Positions 9,961-20,337 of a stretch of 64,000 nt of DNA are shown here, one piece after another (position 1 is the first letter of the stretch; every line of letters begins with the position of its first letter). A model generated the notes under the pieces. It ran no database searches. It had not been told where the DNA came from and worked only from the letters and a program-made list of their open reading frames with translations. This stretch comes from Chlorella sorokiniana. Taxonomy: Eukaryota > Chlorophyta > Trebouxiophyceae > Chlorellales > Chlorellaceae. Position numbers and translations under genes: made by a program. The stretch lies in NCBI GenBank assembly GCA_025917655.1, contig CP084613.1:2048001-2112000 (forward strand), in the 5' to 3' direction.

Positions 9961-10617
9961 ACCCGACAGAGAAACCGCGGGAGGCAGCACTCCGACTCAG
10001 CAAACGCCTACGAATCAGGATCCAATTTGGAACAGACCGAGACACATCAAGCCCAAAAGCATAGTTCTGACGATGAGCGACCACAGATTGGAGAGAATGC
10101 AGTCCGACAGCCTGCGTGGGAGATTGTTGGAATCAGCGCATCCTGCGCACGGTTCAGTCTGCCGTCCTGCATCCAGATGAGCTTGTACAGCCCGCTACTT
10201 GCCTACTCTGCGTTCAGCGACCCGTCTAGATCCATCTAGAAGCTTCCCTGTGCATTCTTCTACAAGCTTCCAGAAACTTCTAGATCCTTCCAGAAGCTTC
10301 TACACAATTCTGTGCATCCGCTTCTAGAAGCTTCTCCGACCTTCTCGAAGCTTCTACGGCCTTCCTTCCAGAAGCTTCCATTGCTCACCTAATCCTGGTG
10401 TAGGGGCTCGCCAGAGGCTTACCTAATCCCGGTGTAGGGGCTCACCAGGGGCTCACCGAATAGTGCTGTGCATGCTTTGGCTTTCTACCTGGCGGCCTAC
10501 TTAACAGGCCGCTCGCCCTCAGTGGCAACCATTCCATCCTTTTCTTTCAGCCTTTCTCAACAGCAGCCTCCATGTAACTTTCAGCCCTTGCTTGAGCCAG
10601 CGACAACTCAACACTTG

Positions 10618-10753
10618 CCCGTTCCTGTCTGTTGGCTTCGGCTGCAACAGGGATGGGCCCGTTTGCGTCTGAGTTGCATGGGCCCTATGCCCCGTCTGCG
10701 AGGGACAGTGATTGTCCCGAAGGCAGACGTTAAACCAGTGTAACATAACATAA
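10618..10753 (+). mobile_element. LINE-B 3'-end fragment at the Cop-2/Cop-1 border
   Basis: This 136-bp 5'-truncated LINE-B 3' UTR has the hairpin and ataac tail. It lies between CTTG (10,614-10,617) and CTTGG (10,754-10,758), so it inserted into the right-hand target duplication of Cop-2. Cop-1 gag resumes after it. Confidence 0.85.
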
Positions 10754-11116
10754 CTTGGCACGGTTGGTGAAGGCGGTGACAGTCTCGGTGGAGGCCATCT
10801 TCAGGGAGTTGAGCTCACGGCGCAGTTGGAGCTTGCGTGCGAAGGACTTGGCGGCGAAGATGCCTTGCAGAGTGGTCCAGGCTTGGTTGGCGGTGGTGCA
10901 GCGCAGGATGGTTGGCTGGTGGTGGGGCTTGACGAGGAGGCCGATGTAGGAGAGGGCGAGCTCGTCTGCCTTGATGTCCTCAGGAGTGGTTGGGGCCTCG
11001 GTGCTGACGACGGTGTGCCAGCACTTCTTGGTGGTGAGGAAGAACTTCATGTTTGCTGCCCACACTAGGTAGTTGTCCCAGTCCAGCCGCTCAATGGACA
11101 TGCCGTCGGTCGCCAT
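10754..11116 (-). pseudogene. Cop-1 gag N-terminus (fossil)
   Basis: The start of the Cop-1 gag lies on the minus strand. The ATG at 11,116 begins MATDGMSIERLDWDNY, and the sequence runs in the style of the copia gag family. It is separated from the rest of gag by the Cop-2 and LINE-B insertions. The leader between this ATG and the 5' LTR (11,117-12,051) is about 0.9 kb with no recognised gene. Confidence 0.8.
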
Positions 11117-12051
11117 GTTGTTCACGCTTGCGTGCAAACTGCTGTCAGCTGACGGCTGGCGGCCGCTAGCAGGCACCTTGTGCCTCTGCTAGTGCGTGCT
11201 CGGAGGTGCCGCCGGAGATGGCTGGCGGAAAGGTGGGGAAGGTCGGTGCCTTAGAATAAGTAGCCGGTACGTGGCACACGAGGCCAGGTACCGAACGGGG
11301 GAGCTGCGTGCCACACGAGGACAGCACAGCCCAGGCACCACCTTTGAGTAAATGTAGGAGAAGTGGAGGAATAGACGGGAAAGGGGGGCAGGACAGATGT
11401 GGATGGCAGCGGCGCTCGACGGCGCTAGGGCACTGCCAAAAGGAGAGTGCCCAGGGGGCAAAGGCAGCGGCGCACTTAGGCGCTGGGGCACTGCCAGTAA
11501 CGGAGGGGCCAGAGGGGCGGAGCAGCGGCGCACGGAGGCGCTAGGGCGCTGCTTGCACTTATCTTAAGTGGTTGTGTCAGCGTAGAGCTACGGCAGTGGG
11601 TTGAGGCAAAATGGAAGTTTAGTAACTTGGCGGGAGGCGGGGTATCGAGCTGGTCACAAGTGACCCAACTCGCTTACTCGCTGTCGGCTGCTACACAGCT
11701 GCTCAAGCAGCTGTCTCTTTGCCAGCAGGTGCTGTCGAAAGCAGGTTTAGGCTGCCGGAAAGCAGATTTACGCTGTCGGCTGCAGGCTGGCAGCTAGGCA
11801 GCAAAAGGCGCTGGCTGTGCGAGCGAAAGGCGGCGCTGCGCGAGCGAAAAGGCGCTGCTATGCGCGAAATATGCCGCAAGCAAAGGCGGGCTTAGTCTGA
11901 GAGGCTTCGGTCTGTAGGCGCCGTTCCGGAGGTCGAGGCGGAAGTGCTCGCGTGTGGTGCTCGGGCGCTGGCAGCGAGAAAAGGCGTCTGGGGTGACGGC
12001 AAGAGCGTGTGCCGGACTCAAGGGCAGAAGAGGGAGCTGGGGCCCATAACC

Positions 12052-12423
12052 TGTTGGATGGAGGCAGTTACAAAGTGCGCAAGAGTATGGAAAAGGGCGC
12101 AGAATGGCGCTAAGTATGCTGGAGCAGAACAATGCTGCTTTTGGCATTATTCCGGCATTTGCGGAGTGGTGCCCGAAGTGGTGGTATCCAGGGTGGCCAG
12201 AGGAATAACGGCGGGGCTCAGGTGCACAGAAATACATGGCGTTTGTGTCGATCAACTTAGAATAAAGTGGGGAAGCATAATCGAAGGGTGTCTGGGTGTA
12301 TTAGCTAAGTTGGGCTCATGCATGACGAAAATGTGTCCACGTCAGCAACGCCTGCCACGTGGCAGCTGGGGAGATGTGCTGCGGGTGTGCAGGCTGGACA
12401 TGTGGCTCAGTCACATCTTAACA
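12052..12423 (-). repeat. Cop-1 5' LTR
   Basis: This terminal repeat pairs with 3,659-4,017. On the minus strand it ends ATCCAACA and is followed by the primer-binding site GGTTATGGGCCCC. The target duplication GTGTC lies at 12,424-12,428. Confidence 0.9.
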
Positions 12424-12956
12424 GTGTCGTACGGCTGCGAGGTGTGGGCGCCGCAGTTCTTGCGAGGGGGCGGGGAGAATGCTTCCGAGCGGCTCCTGCG
12501 CTCGTTCTTGCGGCACGCGATGGGGCGCCTGCCGCAAAGCACTCCCGCTCCTGTGGTGTTGGCCGAGGCAGGGTTTTACCCCCTTGCCACTCACTGGGGC
12601 AAGCTGGTGACCCGTTTCTGGAACAGGCTGGTGGGCCTTCCAGATACGCGCGTCACCAAATGGGCACTCTTTGAGCAGTTAGACCTTTTGCGGGCGCACG
12701 GTGGGGCGGGTGGGGTGGCCCGCCAGCCGTGGGGACCCAGGTTGTAGGATACCTTCGCAGCCTGGGGTTGGGTCCCCTTGATGGTGGGGAGCCCTGCCAG
12801 GTCGATGTTGGCGAGGCGTGCACCCTCGCTGACGAGGCTCACGTCGAGGGCGTCCTGCAGGGAGCACCATCCCAGCCCAAAGTGCAGTTTTACTGCGCTA
12901 GTGTGAGGGGGGCTCACGCGTGATACGTACTGCCGTCGCCCGCAATCGTACCTGAC
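12424..12956 (+). mobile_element. LINE-B ORF continuation, right of Cop-1
   Basis: The LINE-B reading frame interrupted at 3,658 resumes here (VSYGCEVWAPQFL). It covers the region between the RT and the zinc finger, with frame changes in G runs. It stops at the codons for YLT, where LINE-A 3' UTR sequence takes over at about 12,957. Confidence 0.85.
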
Positions 12957-13777
12957 GCGAGATCCCGGCAACCGCCAGACTGGGGCAGGCAGCGGCACAA
13001 CAGGGCAAGGCAAAGAACTGAAAGACCCGAGGCGAGGATGGAGCAACCCACCACGGAAGAGACGCAAAGGCAACCAGGCCAAGACAAAAAAAAAAAAGGG
13101 GGCCGTACTGGGACAGGGAGAAGGGGGCGTCCAGGAGGGGGCAGGCTAAGAAAAGGAGGGGAGCCATGGAAAGGGAAGGTGCAAGCCACTCAGAAAGGGG
13201 CGAGGAAAGTGTGGAAGCGTGCTGGAGGGAGCCATGGGAACAGGGACAAGTCAACGCAGGAGCCGAGCGCTGGGGAACCGTCAACCAATGGATGCAAAGA
13301 GCAAGGACGGGGCAAGCCGAGGGCTGGCGGGCACATGACTACCGACAGCAAGGGCATGTACGCGCTCCGCAGGTGTGCCTGCCGGCCCGCTAGGACCGGC
13401 GGCGCGGGTGCCGCAAGGCAAGCCGGGCGGGGGGCGGCGGACCCCGCCGGCACGTTGCCACACACGGTGGCGAACGCCCACCACCCGCCGCGCCACTACA
13501 CACGCACTTGCCGCCATCGCCGCTGCCGCTGCCGGCCGCCCAACTGCCGCCGCCTGCAAGAATGGAAGGAGCCCCAGCAGCGCGCATGTAAAGATGAACA
13601 GAAGTCAGGCTGTATCGCATGGCCCAAACGGGAGTGGAAGCAGCACGGTCGAGTATAAAAATAACAAGAAGGCCGCTGAGGCCGTGGGAAAGCGCCCGCA
13701 AAGAAGAGGAGGGCCCCAGCCAGAAAAGGGCAGGGCGGAGAGTTAACCGACGCCCGCGCGTGGTGCAGCCCGTGCCA
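12957..13777 (-). mobile_element. LINE-A 3' UTR unit, truncated at its 3' side
   Basis: This is a minus-strand LINE-A 3' UTR. Its upstream end (right) starts at the junction ATGGCACGGG right after the neighbour's poly(A) tract. Its own 3' end is missing, and it fuses to LINE-B at 12,956. It contains the plus-strand motif gtataaaaataac near 13,653-13,665 that is present in every unit. Confidence 0.85.
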
Positions 13778-14830
13778 TTTTTTTTTTTTTTTTTTTTTTA
13801 AGGGGGTGCTCTTACACTTGAGACGTGGGGGATCTCAAGAAGCGTAGGTAGGCCGAAGCCACGAAGCATCATGACCGATGAGGCAGCCAAACAGCATGTG
13901 ACAGCAAGATGGGGCATGCAGTCACGGGGTGGTACGCAGATTTTTTTCTTTTTGTTTTGTGTGTGTATGTGTGTTCGGTATGTCGCTGTGAAAGCAGATG
14001 AAACGCGAGATCCCGGCAACCGCCAGACTGGGGCAGGCAGCGGCACAACAGGGCAAGGCAAAGAACTGAAAGACCCGAGGCGAGGATGGAGCAACCCACC
14101 ACGGAAGAGACGCAAAGGCAACCAGGCCAAGACAAAAAATAAAAAAGGGGGGCGTACTGGGACAGGGAGAAGGGGGCGTCCAGGAGGGGGCAGGCTAAGA
14201 AAAGGAGGGGAGCCATGGAAAGGGAAGGTGCAAGCCACTCAGAAAGGGGCGAGGAAATCGAGTGTGGAAGCGTGCTGGAGGGAGCCATGGGAACAGGGAC
14301 AAGTCAACGCAGGAGCCGAGCGCTGGGGAACCGTCAGCCAATGGATGCAAAGAGCAAGGACGGGGCAAGCCGAGGGCTGGCGGGCACACGACTACCGACA
14401 GCAAGGGCATGTACGCGCTCCGCAGGTGTGCCTGCCGGCCCGCTAGGACCCGGCGGCGCGGGTGCCGCAAGGCAAGCCGGGCGGGGGCGGCGGACCCCGC
14501 CGGCACGTTGCCACACACGGTGGCGAACGCCCATCACCCGCCGCGCCACTACACACGCACTTGCCGCCATCGCCGCTGCCGCTGCCGGCCGCCCAACTGC
14601 CGCCGCCTGCAAGAATGGAAGGAGCCCCAGCAGCGCGCATGTAAAGATGAACAGAAGTCAGGCTGTATCGCATGGCCCAAAAGGGAGTGGAAGCAGCACG
14701 GTCGAGTATAAAAATAACAAGAAGGCCGCTGAGGCCGTGGGAAAGCGCCCGCAAAGAAGAGGAGGGCCCCAGCCAGAAAAGGGCAGGGCGGAGAGTTAAC
14801 CGACGCCCGCGCGTGGTGCAGCCCGTGCCA
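13778..14830 (-). mobile_element. LINE-A 3' UTR unit with poly(A), about 1.05 kb
   Basis: This is a full 3' UTR-only unit. On the minus strand it runs from ATGGCACGGG (14,830) to a poly(A) tract seen as T's at 13,778-13,799. The next unit starts with the same ATGGCACGGG. The shared 5' breakpoint points to tandem duplication of one unit. Confidence 0.88.
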
Positions 14831-16898
14831 TTTATTTTTTTTTTTTTTTTTTTTTTTAAGGGGGTGCTCTTACACTTGAGACGTGGGGGATCTCAAGAAG
14901 CGTAGGTAGGCCGAAGCCACGAAGCATCATGACCGATGAGGCAGCCAAACAGCATGTGACAGCAAGATGGGGCATGCAGTCACGGGGGTGGTACGCAGAT
15001 TTTTTTCTTTTTGTTTTGTGTGTGTATGTGTGTTCGGTATGTCGCTGTGAAAGCAGATGAAACGCGAGATCCCGGCAACCGCCAGACTGGGGCAGGCAGC
15101 GGCACAACAGGGCAAGGCAAAGAACTGAAAGACCCGAGGCGAGGATGGAGCAACCCACCACGGAAGAGACGCAAAGGCAACCAGGCCAAGACAAAAAATA
15201 AAAAAGGGGGGGGCGTACTGGGACAGGGAGAAGGGGGCGTCCAGGAGGGGGCAGGCTAAGAAAAGGAGGGGAGCCATGGAAAGGGAAGGTGCAAGCCACT
15301 CAGAAAGGGGCGAGGAAATCGAGTGTGGAAGCGTGCTGGAGGGAGCCATGGGAACAGGGACAAGTCAACGCAGGAGCCGAGCGCTGGGGAACCGTCAGCC
15401 AATGGATGCAAAGAGCAAGGACGGGGCAAGCCGAGGGCTGGCGGGCACACGACTACCGACAGCAAGGGCATGTACGCGCTCCGCAGGTGTGCCTGCCGGC
15501 CCGCTAGGACCGGCGGCGCGGGTGCCGCAAGGCAAGCCGGGCGGGGGGCGGCGGACCCCGCCGGCACGTTGCCACACACGGTGGCGAACGCCCATCACCC
15601 GCCGCGCCACTACACACGCACTTGCCGCCATCGCCGCTGCCGCTGCCGGCCGCCCAACTGCCGCCGCCTGCAAGAATGGAAGGAGCCCCAGCAGCGCGCA
15701 TGTAAAGATGAACAGAAGTCAGGCTGTATCGCATGGCCCAAACGGGAGTGGAAGCAGCACGGTCGAGTATAAAAATAACAAGAAGGCCGCTGAGGCCGTG
15801 GGAAAGCGCCCGCAAAGAAGAGGAGGGCCCCAGCCAGAAAAGGGCAGGGCGGAGAGTTAACCGACGCCCGCGCGTGGTGCAGCCCGTGCCATTGCTGCCT
15901 CGCCGCTTGAAGGGGCTGCCCCGCCTTCACGCTCCATACTCAGCAGCGGCCCCGCAGGAGGGAGAGCCGCAGGTGAGGCTCCACCAGGGCGAGCGGAGGC
16001 AGGGGAGAGCTGCAGGCGTGGAGGGGGCAAGGGACCAAGGCAGGACGCAGGGGCAATTGCAGGCACCCGAGACGCAGAAGGGCCCTCCACTGGTGCGGCC
16101 ACCGGGTGGGACAGGCTGAAGCGCAACCGCATAGCACCCGCCTCCACAACACAAAGCGCGCCCCTGTGGGTCCACCGCGCTTTGAACTGGCCCATACGGA
16201 GGGAGGTGTCGCGGCCACGGAACCACTCAGCATAGGTGCCATCCAGCCGGCGCATGTTGTGCGTGGCCCGCGCCCAGTCCCGCTTGATGGCAGCCAGCAC
16301 CGCTGCTACCGTGGCACCGCACACGCTGGCCGGCGAGATGGGCTGGCCCGCAAGAGTTCGCCGGCCGCGCATCTGCCACACAGCGTAGAGGTAAGCGGTG
16401 CGCAGGTGTGCCCACACGTGGCGAAGACGGGCGGGTGGGGCCCAAGTGGCATGCTCATCTGCAAGAAAGACACGGGGACAGAGGGGAGGAGGGCGCACAC
16501 CCGAGACAGCCGCAAAGACACGACAGACCCACTCGGCAGCAGCGGCCACGGCGGGGCAGAGCAAGAATGCATGGGTCAGCCCATCAAGGGGCGGATCCGC
16601 TGCTGCCGCACAATCACCGTGCTGGCACAACGCATCTGCCGCTGGCACGACCCGAATGTGGCAAAGGAAGGCGCCCACATACAGGCACCCATGCAACACG
16701 CGGTACGCCACAGTGTACTGCTCACGGGGCAGGTCTGCCTCGCGCAGGCGGCGCCATACACCGCGCACCGCAGCGCGCTCCGCTTGGGCAGCCTCATTGA
16801 GGCCCGCCGGCGCTGCCGCTGCATCCACTGTGTCGTCCCTCAAAGGCCAAGCTGGTGGTGGGGCCGGCTGTGGCTGAAGCTGCTGCAACTGCTCTTCT
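14831..16898 (-). mobile_element. LINE-A, 5'-truncated copy with ORF2 C-terminus
   Basis: The minus-strand LINE-A copy ends in poly(A) (T's at 14,831-14,857). It carries a 1-kb 3' UTR and an open frame (15,857-16,888) for the last ~340 residues of ORF2. The frame includes the zinc-finger-like C-x4-C...H-x4-C (CQHGDC...THAFLLC). The 5' end is truncated at about 16,898, where the tail of the next copy abuts. Confidence 0.88.
15857..16888 (-). pseudogene. LINE-A ORF2 C-terminal fragment
   Basis: An uninterrupted frame of about 343 residues matches 17,920-19,704 and 44,133-45,202. It covers the post-RT region: a basic, tryptophan-containing segment (AAIKRDWARATHNMRRL), the CQHGDC/THAFLLC zinc motif and a proline/alanine-rich tail. 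It has no RT or endonuclease and so is non-functional alone. The apparent start is only the first Met after the truncation. Confidence 0.8.
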
Positions 16899-19800
16899 CA
16901 AAAAGCTCTTACACTTGCTCTTACACTTGAGACGTGGGGGATCTCAAGAAGCGTAGGTAGGCCGAAGCCACGAAGCATCATGACCGATGAGGCAGCCAAA
17001 CAGCAGCGAACGCGCATGTGACAGCAAGATGGGGCATGCAGTCACGGGGGTGGTACGCAGATTTTTTTTTTTTTTTTGTTTTGTGTGTGTATGTGTGTTC
17101 GGTATGTCGCTGTGAAAGCAGATGAAACGCGAGATCCCGGCAACCGCCAGACTGGGGCAGGCAGCGGCACAACAGGGCAAGGCAAAGAACTGAAAGACCC
17201 GAGGCGAGGATGGAGCAACCCACCACGGAAGAGACGCAAAGGCAACCAGGCCAAGACAAAAAATAAAAAAGGGGGCGTACTGGGACAGGGAGAAGGGGGC
17301 GTCCAGGAGGGGGCAGGCTAAGAAAAGGAGGGGAGCCATGGAAAGGGAAGGTGCAAGCCACTCAGAAAGGGGCGAGGAAATCGAGTGTGGAAGCGTGCTG
17401 GAGGGAGCCATGGGAACAGGGACAAGTCAACGCAGGAGCCGAGCGCTGGGGAACCGTCAGCCAATGGATGCAAAGAGCAAGGACGGGGCAAGCCGAGGGC
17501 TGGCGGGCACACGACTACCGACAGCAAGGGCATGTACGCGCTCCGCAGGTGTGCCTGCCGGCCCGCTAGGACCGGCGGCGCGGGTGCCGCAAGGCAAGCC
17601 GGGCGGGGGCGGCGGACCCCCGCCGGCACGTTGCCACACACGGTGGCGAACGCCCATCACCCGCCGCGCCACTACACACGCACTTGCCGCCATCGCCGCT
17701 GCCGCTGCCGGCCGCCCAACTGCCGCCGCCTGCAAGAATGGAAGGAGCCCCAGCAGCGCGCATGTAAAGATGAACAGAAGTCAGGCTGTATCGCATGGCC
17801 CAAAAGGGAGTGGAAGCAGCACGGTCGAGTATAAAAATAACAAGAAGGCCGCTGAGGCCGTGGGAAAGCGCCCCGCAAAGAAGAGGAGGGCCCCAGCCAG
17901 AAAAGGGCAGGGCGGAGAGTTAACCGACGCCCGCGCGTGGTGCAGCCCGTGCCATTGCTGCCTCGCCGCTTGAAGGGGCTGCCCCGCCTTCACGCTCCAT
18001 ACTCAGCAGCGGCCCCGCAGGAGGGAGAGCCGCAGGTGAGGCTCCACCAGGGCGAGCGGAGGCAGGGGAGAGCTGCAGGCGTGGAGGGGGCAAGGGACCA
18101 AGGCAGGACGCAGGGGCAATTGCAGGCACCCGAGACGCAGAAGGGCCCTCCACTGGTGCGGCCACCGGGTGGGACAGGCTGAAGCGCAACCGCATAGCAC
18201 CCGCCTCCACAACACAAAGCGCGCCCCTGTGGGTCCACCGCGCTTTGAACTGGCCCATACGGAGGGAGGTGTCGCGGCCACGGAACCACTCAGCATAGGT
18301 GCCATCCAGCCGGCGCATGTTGTGCGTGGCCCGCGCCCAGTCCCGCTTGATGGCAGCCAGCACCGCTGCTACCGTGGCACCGCACACGCTGGCCGGCGAG
18401 ATGGGCTGGCCCGCAAGAGTTCGCCGGCCGCGCATCTGCCACACAGCGTAGAGGTAAGCGGTGCGCAGGTGTGCCCACACGTGGCGAAGACGGGCGGGTG
18501 GGGCCCAAGTGGCATGCTCATCTGCAAGAAAGACACGGGGACAGAGGGGAGGAGGGCGCACACCCGAGACAGCCGCAAAGACACGACAGACCCACTCGGC
18601 AGCAGCGGCCACGGCGGGGCAGAGCAAGAATGCATGGGTCAGCCCATCAAGGGGCGGATCCGCTGCTGCCGCACAATCACCGTGCTGGCACAACGCATCT
18701 GCCGCTGGCACGACCCGAATGTGGCAAAGGAAGGCGCCCACATACAGGCACCCATGCAACACGCGGTATGCCACAGTGTACTGCTCACGGGGCAGGTCTG
18801 CCTCGCGCAGGCGGCGCCATACACCGCGCACCGCAGCGCGCTCCGCTTGGGCAGCCTCATTGAGGCCCGCCGGCGCTGCCGCTGCATCCACTGTGTCGTC
18901 CCTCAAAGGCCAAGCTGGTGGTGGGGCCGGCTGTGGCTGAAGCTGCTGCAACTGCTCTTCCTCAGCATGCTGCCGCTGCGCCACCCGTTCAAAGACGGCA
19001 AGGCGCTGCCGCTGGCCCGGGCGCTGACACGGCAGGAGATCCACCTCCCACTCTGCTGCCCGCCGGCGAGACATGACCCGCTCGTGAAGCCGCGTGTCGT
19101 AGGAGGAGGCCCAGCGTAGCTCCAACGCTTGCAAGCCCGTGGCGGCAGCAGACGGGCCTGGCTCATCTGCAGGCTGCCGCCACAGGGCTGGCCTGCAGCC
19201 CGCCGAAGGAAGGTATCGCGGGCCGCAGCGCTGCCGGGCTGCCAGGTGGATGCGCCGCTGTGTGGCTGCCTTAACGGTGAACCCCAAGAGGTCCACGCTG
19301 CCAAAGCCCCACACGGTGGGGTCCACGAAGACGGAATCCCACGCGCCGAGCAGCATGGGGCGGCCGCCCCCACCACGCAGCAGGGCTGCCATACGGTGCC
19401 AGCCGGGAGGGCCGGGCGCCGCCGAGAGGGGGCGCAGGCTGCCATCACCCCGGACAGCGTAGTGCACAGGGCCGGGCAGCCCCGGCAACTGCCGGCGCAC
19501 CCACTCGGCCGCCCCGTCGCGGCAAAGCTGCCACCCCGCCGGCGGCGGCTGGTCCGCCACCGCACGCCAGGAGGCAGGCACGCAGCCCCAAGCAATATGC
19601 AAGGCCAGAGTGGGCCCCGCGAGCATCGCATCCCGCAAGCGGCCCACCGTATAGATGCCAGCTGCGGCCAGCGGCTCCCACGCCGGGCTGACGGGGTCGA
19701 GCACGGCGCCATCAGGCCCGCGGACCTGGCGGTTGTGGAAGAGGCGCTCCGCCAGGACTTGGTGGTGTGAGAGCCGCGGTGGGGGAGGAGGCGGTGTGGA

Positions 19801-20337
19801 AGCGTTTGCTGGAAGCCGCTCAAATAAGCTGCCAGACGGGGTGGGAGGAGGCGTGTAGTGACCTGCAGCCCGCTAACAGCAATGGCGGGCCCAAGGGAAG
19901 GGACGGCATCCACCAGGCGCGCCGCAACAAGGAGCTTCCAAGCATGACGGCCTGGCTGCAGAAGGCGGGCGGTGACCTTGGCACGCAAGCAATCAGCATG
20001 CACGTCGGGGCAACCAAGTTAATGCCCCCTCCAACCACGGCAAGGCAGCAGTATGGCGGGCTGGGTGGCTAACGGCAGCACCACGCAGGACATCAGAGGG
20101 TGACATGCCACCCACAAAAGAGAAAATGACGCTAACAATGCGGCGCCACATGGCAGGTGGCGGGCGCACAAAGGTGGCGTGATACACCACCAGGTGGCTG
20201 ATGAGGCCTTGGCTGCACACCTGCATCCATGGCGGAGGGACTGCATCAATAAGCTGCCGCGCACACACGCCAAACTTGCAAACATGGTGCGCTCCCCAGC
20301 CGAGCACTGCACAACTGCCCCACACGGGCCTGCCCAC
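16899..20337 (-). mobile_element. LINE-A, 5'-truncated copy next to SPT16
   Basis: This is the most upstream copy of the cluster. Its 3' UTR is 16,899-17,919, and its ORF2 3' half runs to about 20,337. Its 3' end has a doubled aagtgtaagagc and no long poly(A). Its 5' truncation falls directly after the last recognisable SPT16 exon. I did not find a target duplication. Confidence 0.85.
17920..20337 (-). pseudogene. LINE-A ORF2, region after the reverse transcriptase
   Basis: The longest single frame, 17,920-19,704, has about 594 residues; related coding sequence continues to 20,337 in other frames, so there are at least two frame changes. The zinc motif C-x4-C...H-x4-C lies near residues 345-370 of the long frame. 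The region before it matches the linker seen in L1-type elements. The RT catalytic YxDD and the APE domain are absent because of 5' truncation. The same region is found at 44,133-45,601 plus 51,275-52,096, split by insertions. Confidence 0.8.

Larger units (their letters stand above)
7801..10613 (+). mobile_element. Cop-2, gag-only copia-type LTR element nested in Cop-1
   Basis: The two LTRs (7,801-8,289 and 10,125-10,613) are 489 bp each. The flanking duplication is CTTGG (7,796-7,800); its right-hand copy is split by a LINE-B tail. A primer-binding site, TGGTTATGGGCC, follows the first LTR. The internal region encodes a gag-like protein from about 8,769 with a CCHC knuckle (CFYCGKRGHLRRNC) near 9,520-9,560. 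It then has a minisatellite and no protease, integrase or RT. Without its own nested insertions it would be about 2.3 kb. This matches the TR-GAG class of non-autonomous elements known from plants. The gag is broken. Confidence 0.85.
3659..12423 (-). mobile_element. Cop-1, copia LTR retrotransposon with nested insertions (copy in left duplicon)
   Basis: This is a Ty1/copia element on the minus strand. Its 3' LTR is 3,659-4,017 and its 5' LTR is 12,052-12,423, each TG...CA, with a GTGTC duplication on both sides. Next to the 5' LTR is the primer-binding site GGTTATGGGCCCC. Parts in order are a leader of about 0.9 kb, gag (zinc knuckle CLYCHKPGHYAHEC), protease (WIVDTGASRH), integrase (DDYTGY, DNGGEF), reverse transcriptase (YVDDILV) and RNase H (KSDSQSAIHM). 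Cop-2, two LINE-B tails and a TRIM sit inside it. It is a broken copy with few internal breaks. The LTRs differ by several changes and a short length difference, so it is older than the copy at 45.6 kb. Confidence 0.93.
1..13577 (+). repeat. Segmental duplication, left copy
   Basis: This stretch matches 28,597-42,172 in the same orientation almost base for base, with an offset drifting only between 28,592 and 28,597. Every nested transposon junction inside it is shared. The differences I saw are mostly one-base changes in run length plus a few substitutions. The left boundary lies outside the window. The right boundary is blurred, because both copies pass into LINE-A arrays that differ in unit number. 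A recent duplication and an assembly duplicate are both possible. Confidence 0.9.

Noticed and set aside
16106-16930. Plus-strand open frames opposite LINE-A ORF2, also at 18,169-19,119 and 44,382-45,383
   Set aside because: They mirror the minus-strand ORF2, which has the zinc motif and L1-like features; the plus-strand products resemble nothing known to me.
17059-17100. T-rich tract followed by gtgtgtgtatgtgtg as an independent microsatellite
   Set aside because: It is a fixed part of the LINE-A 3' UTR, present in every unit with small length changes.
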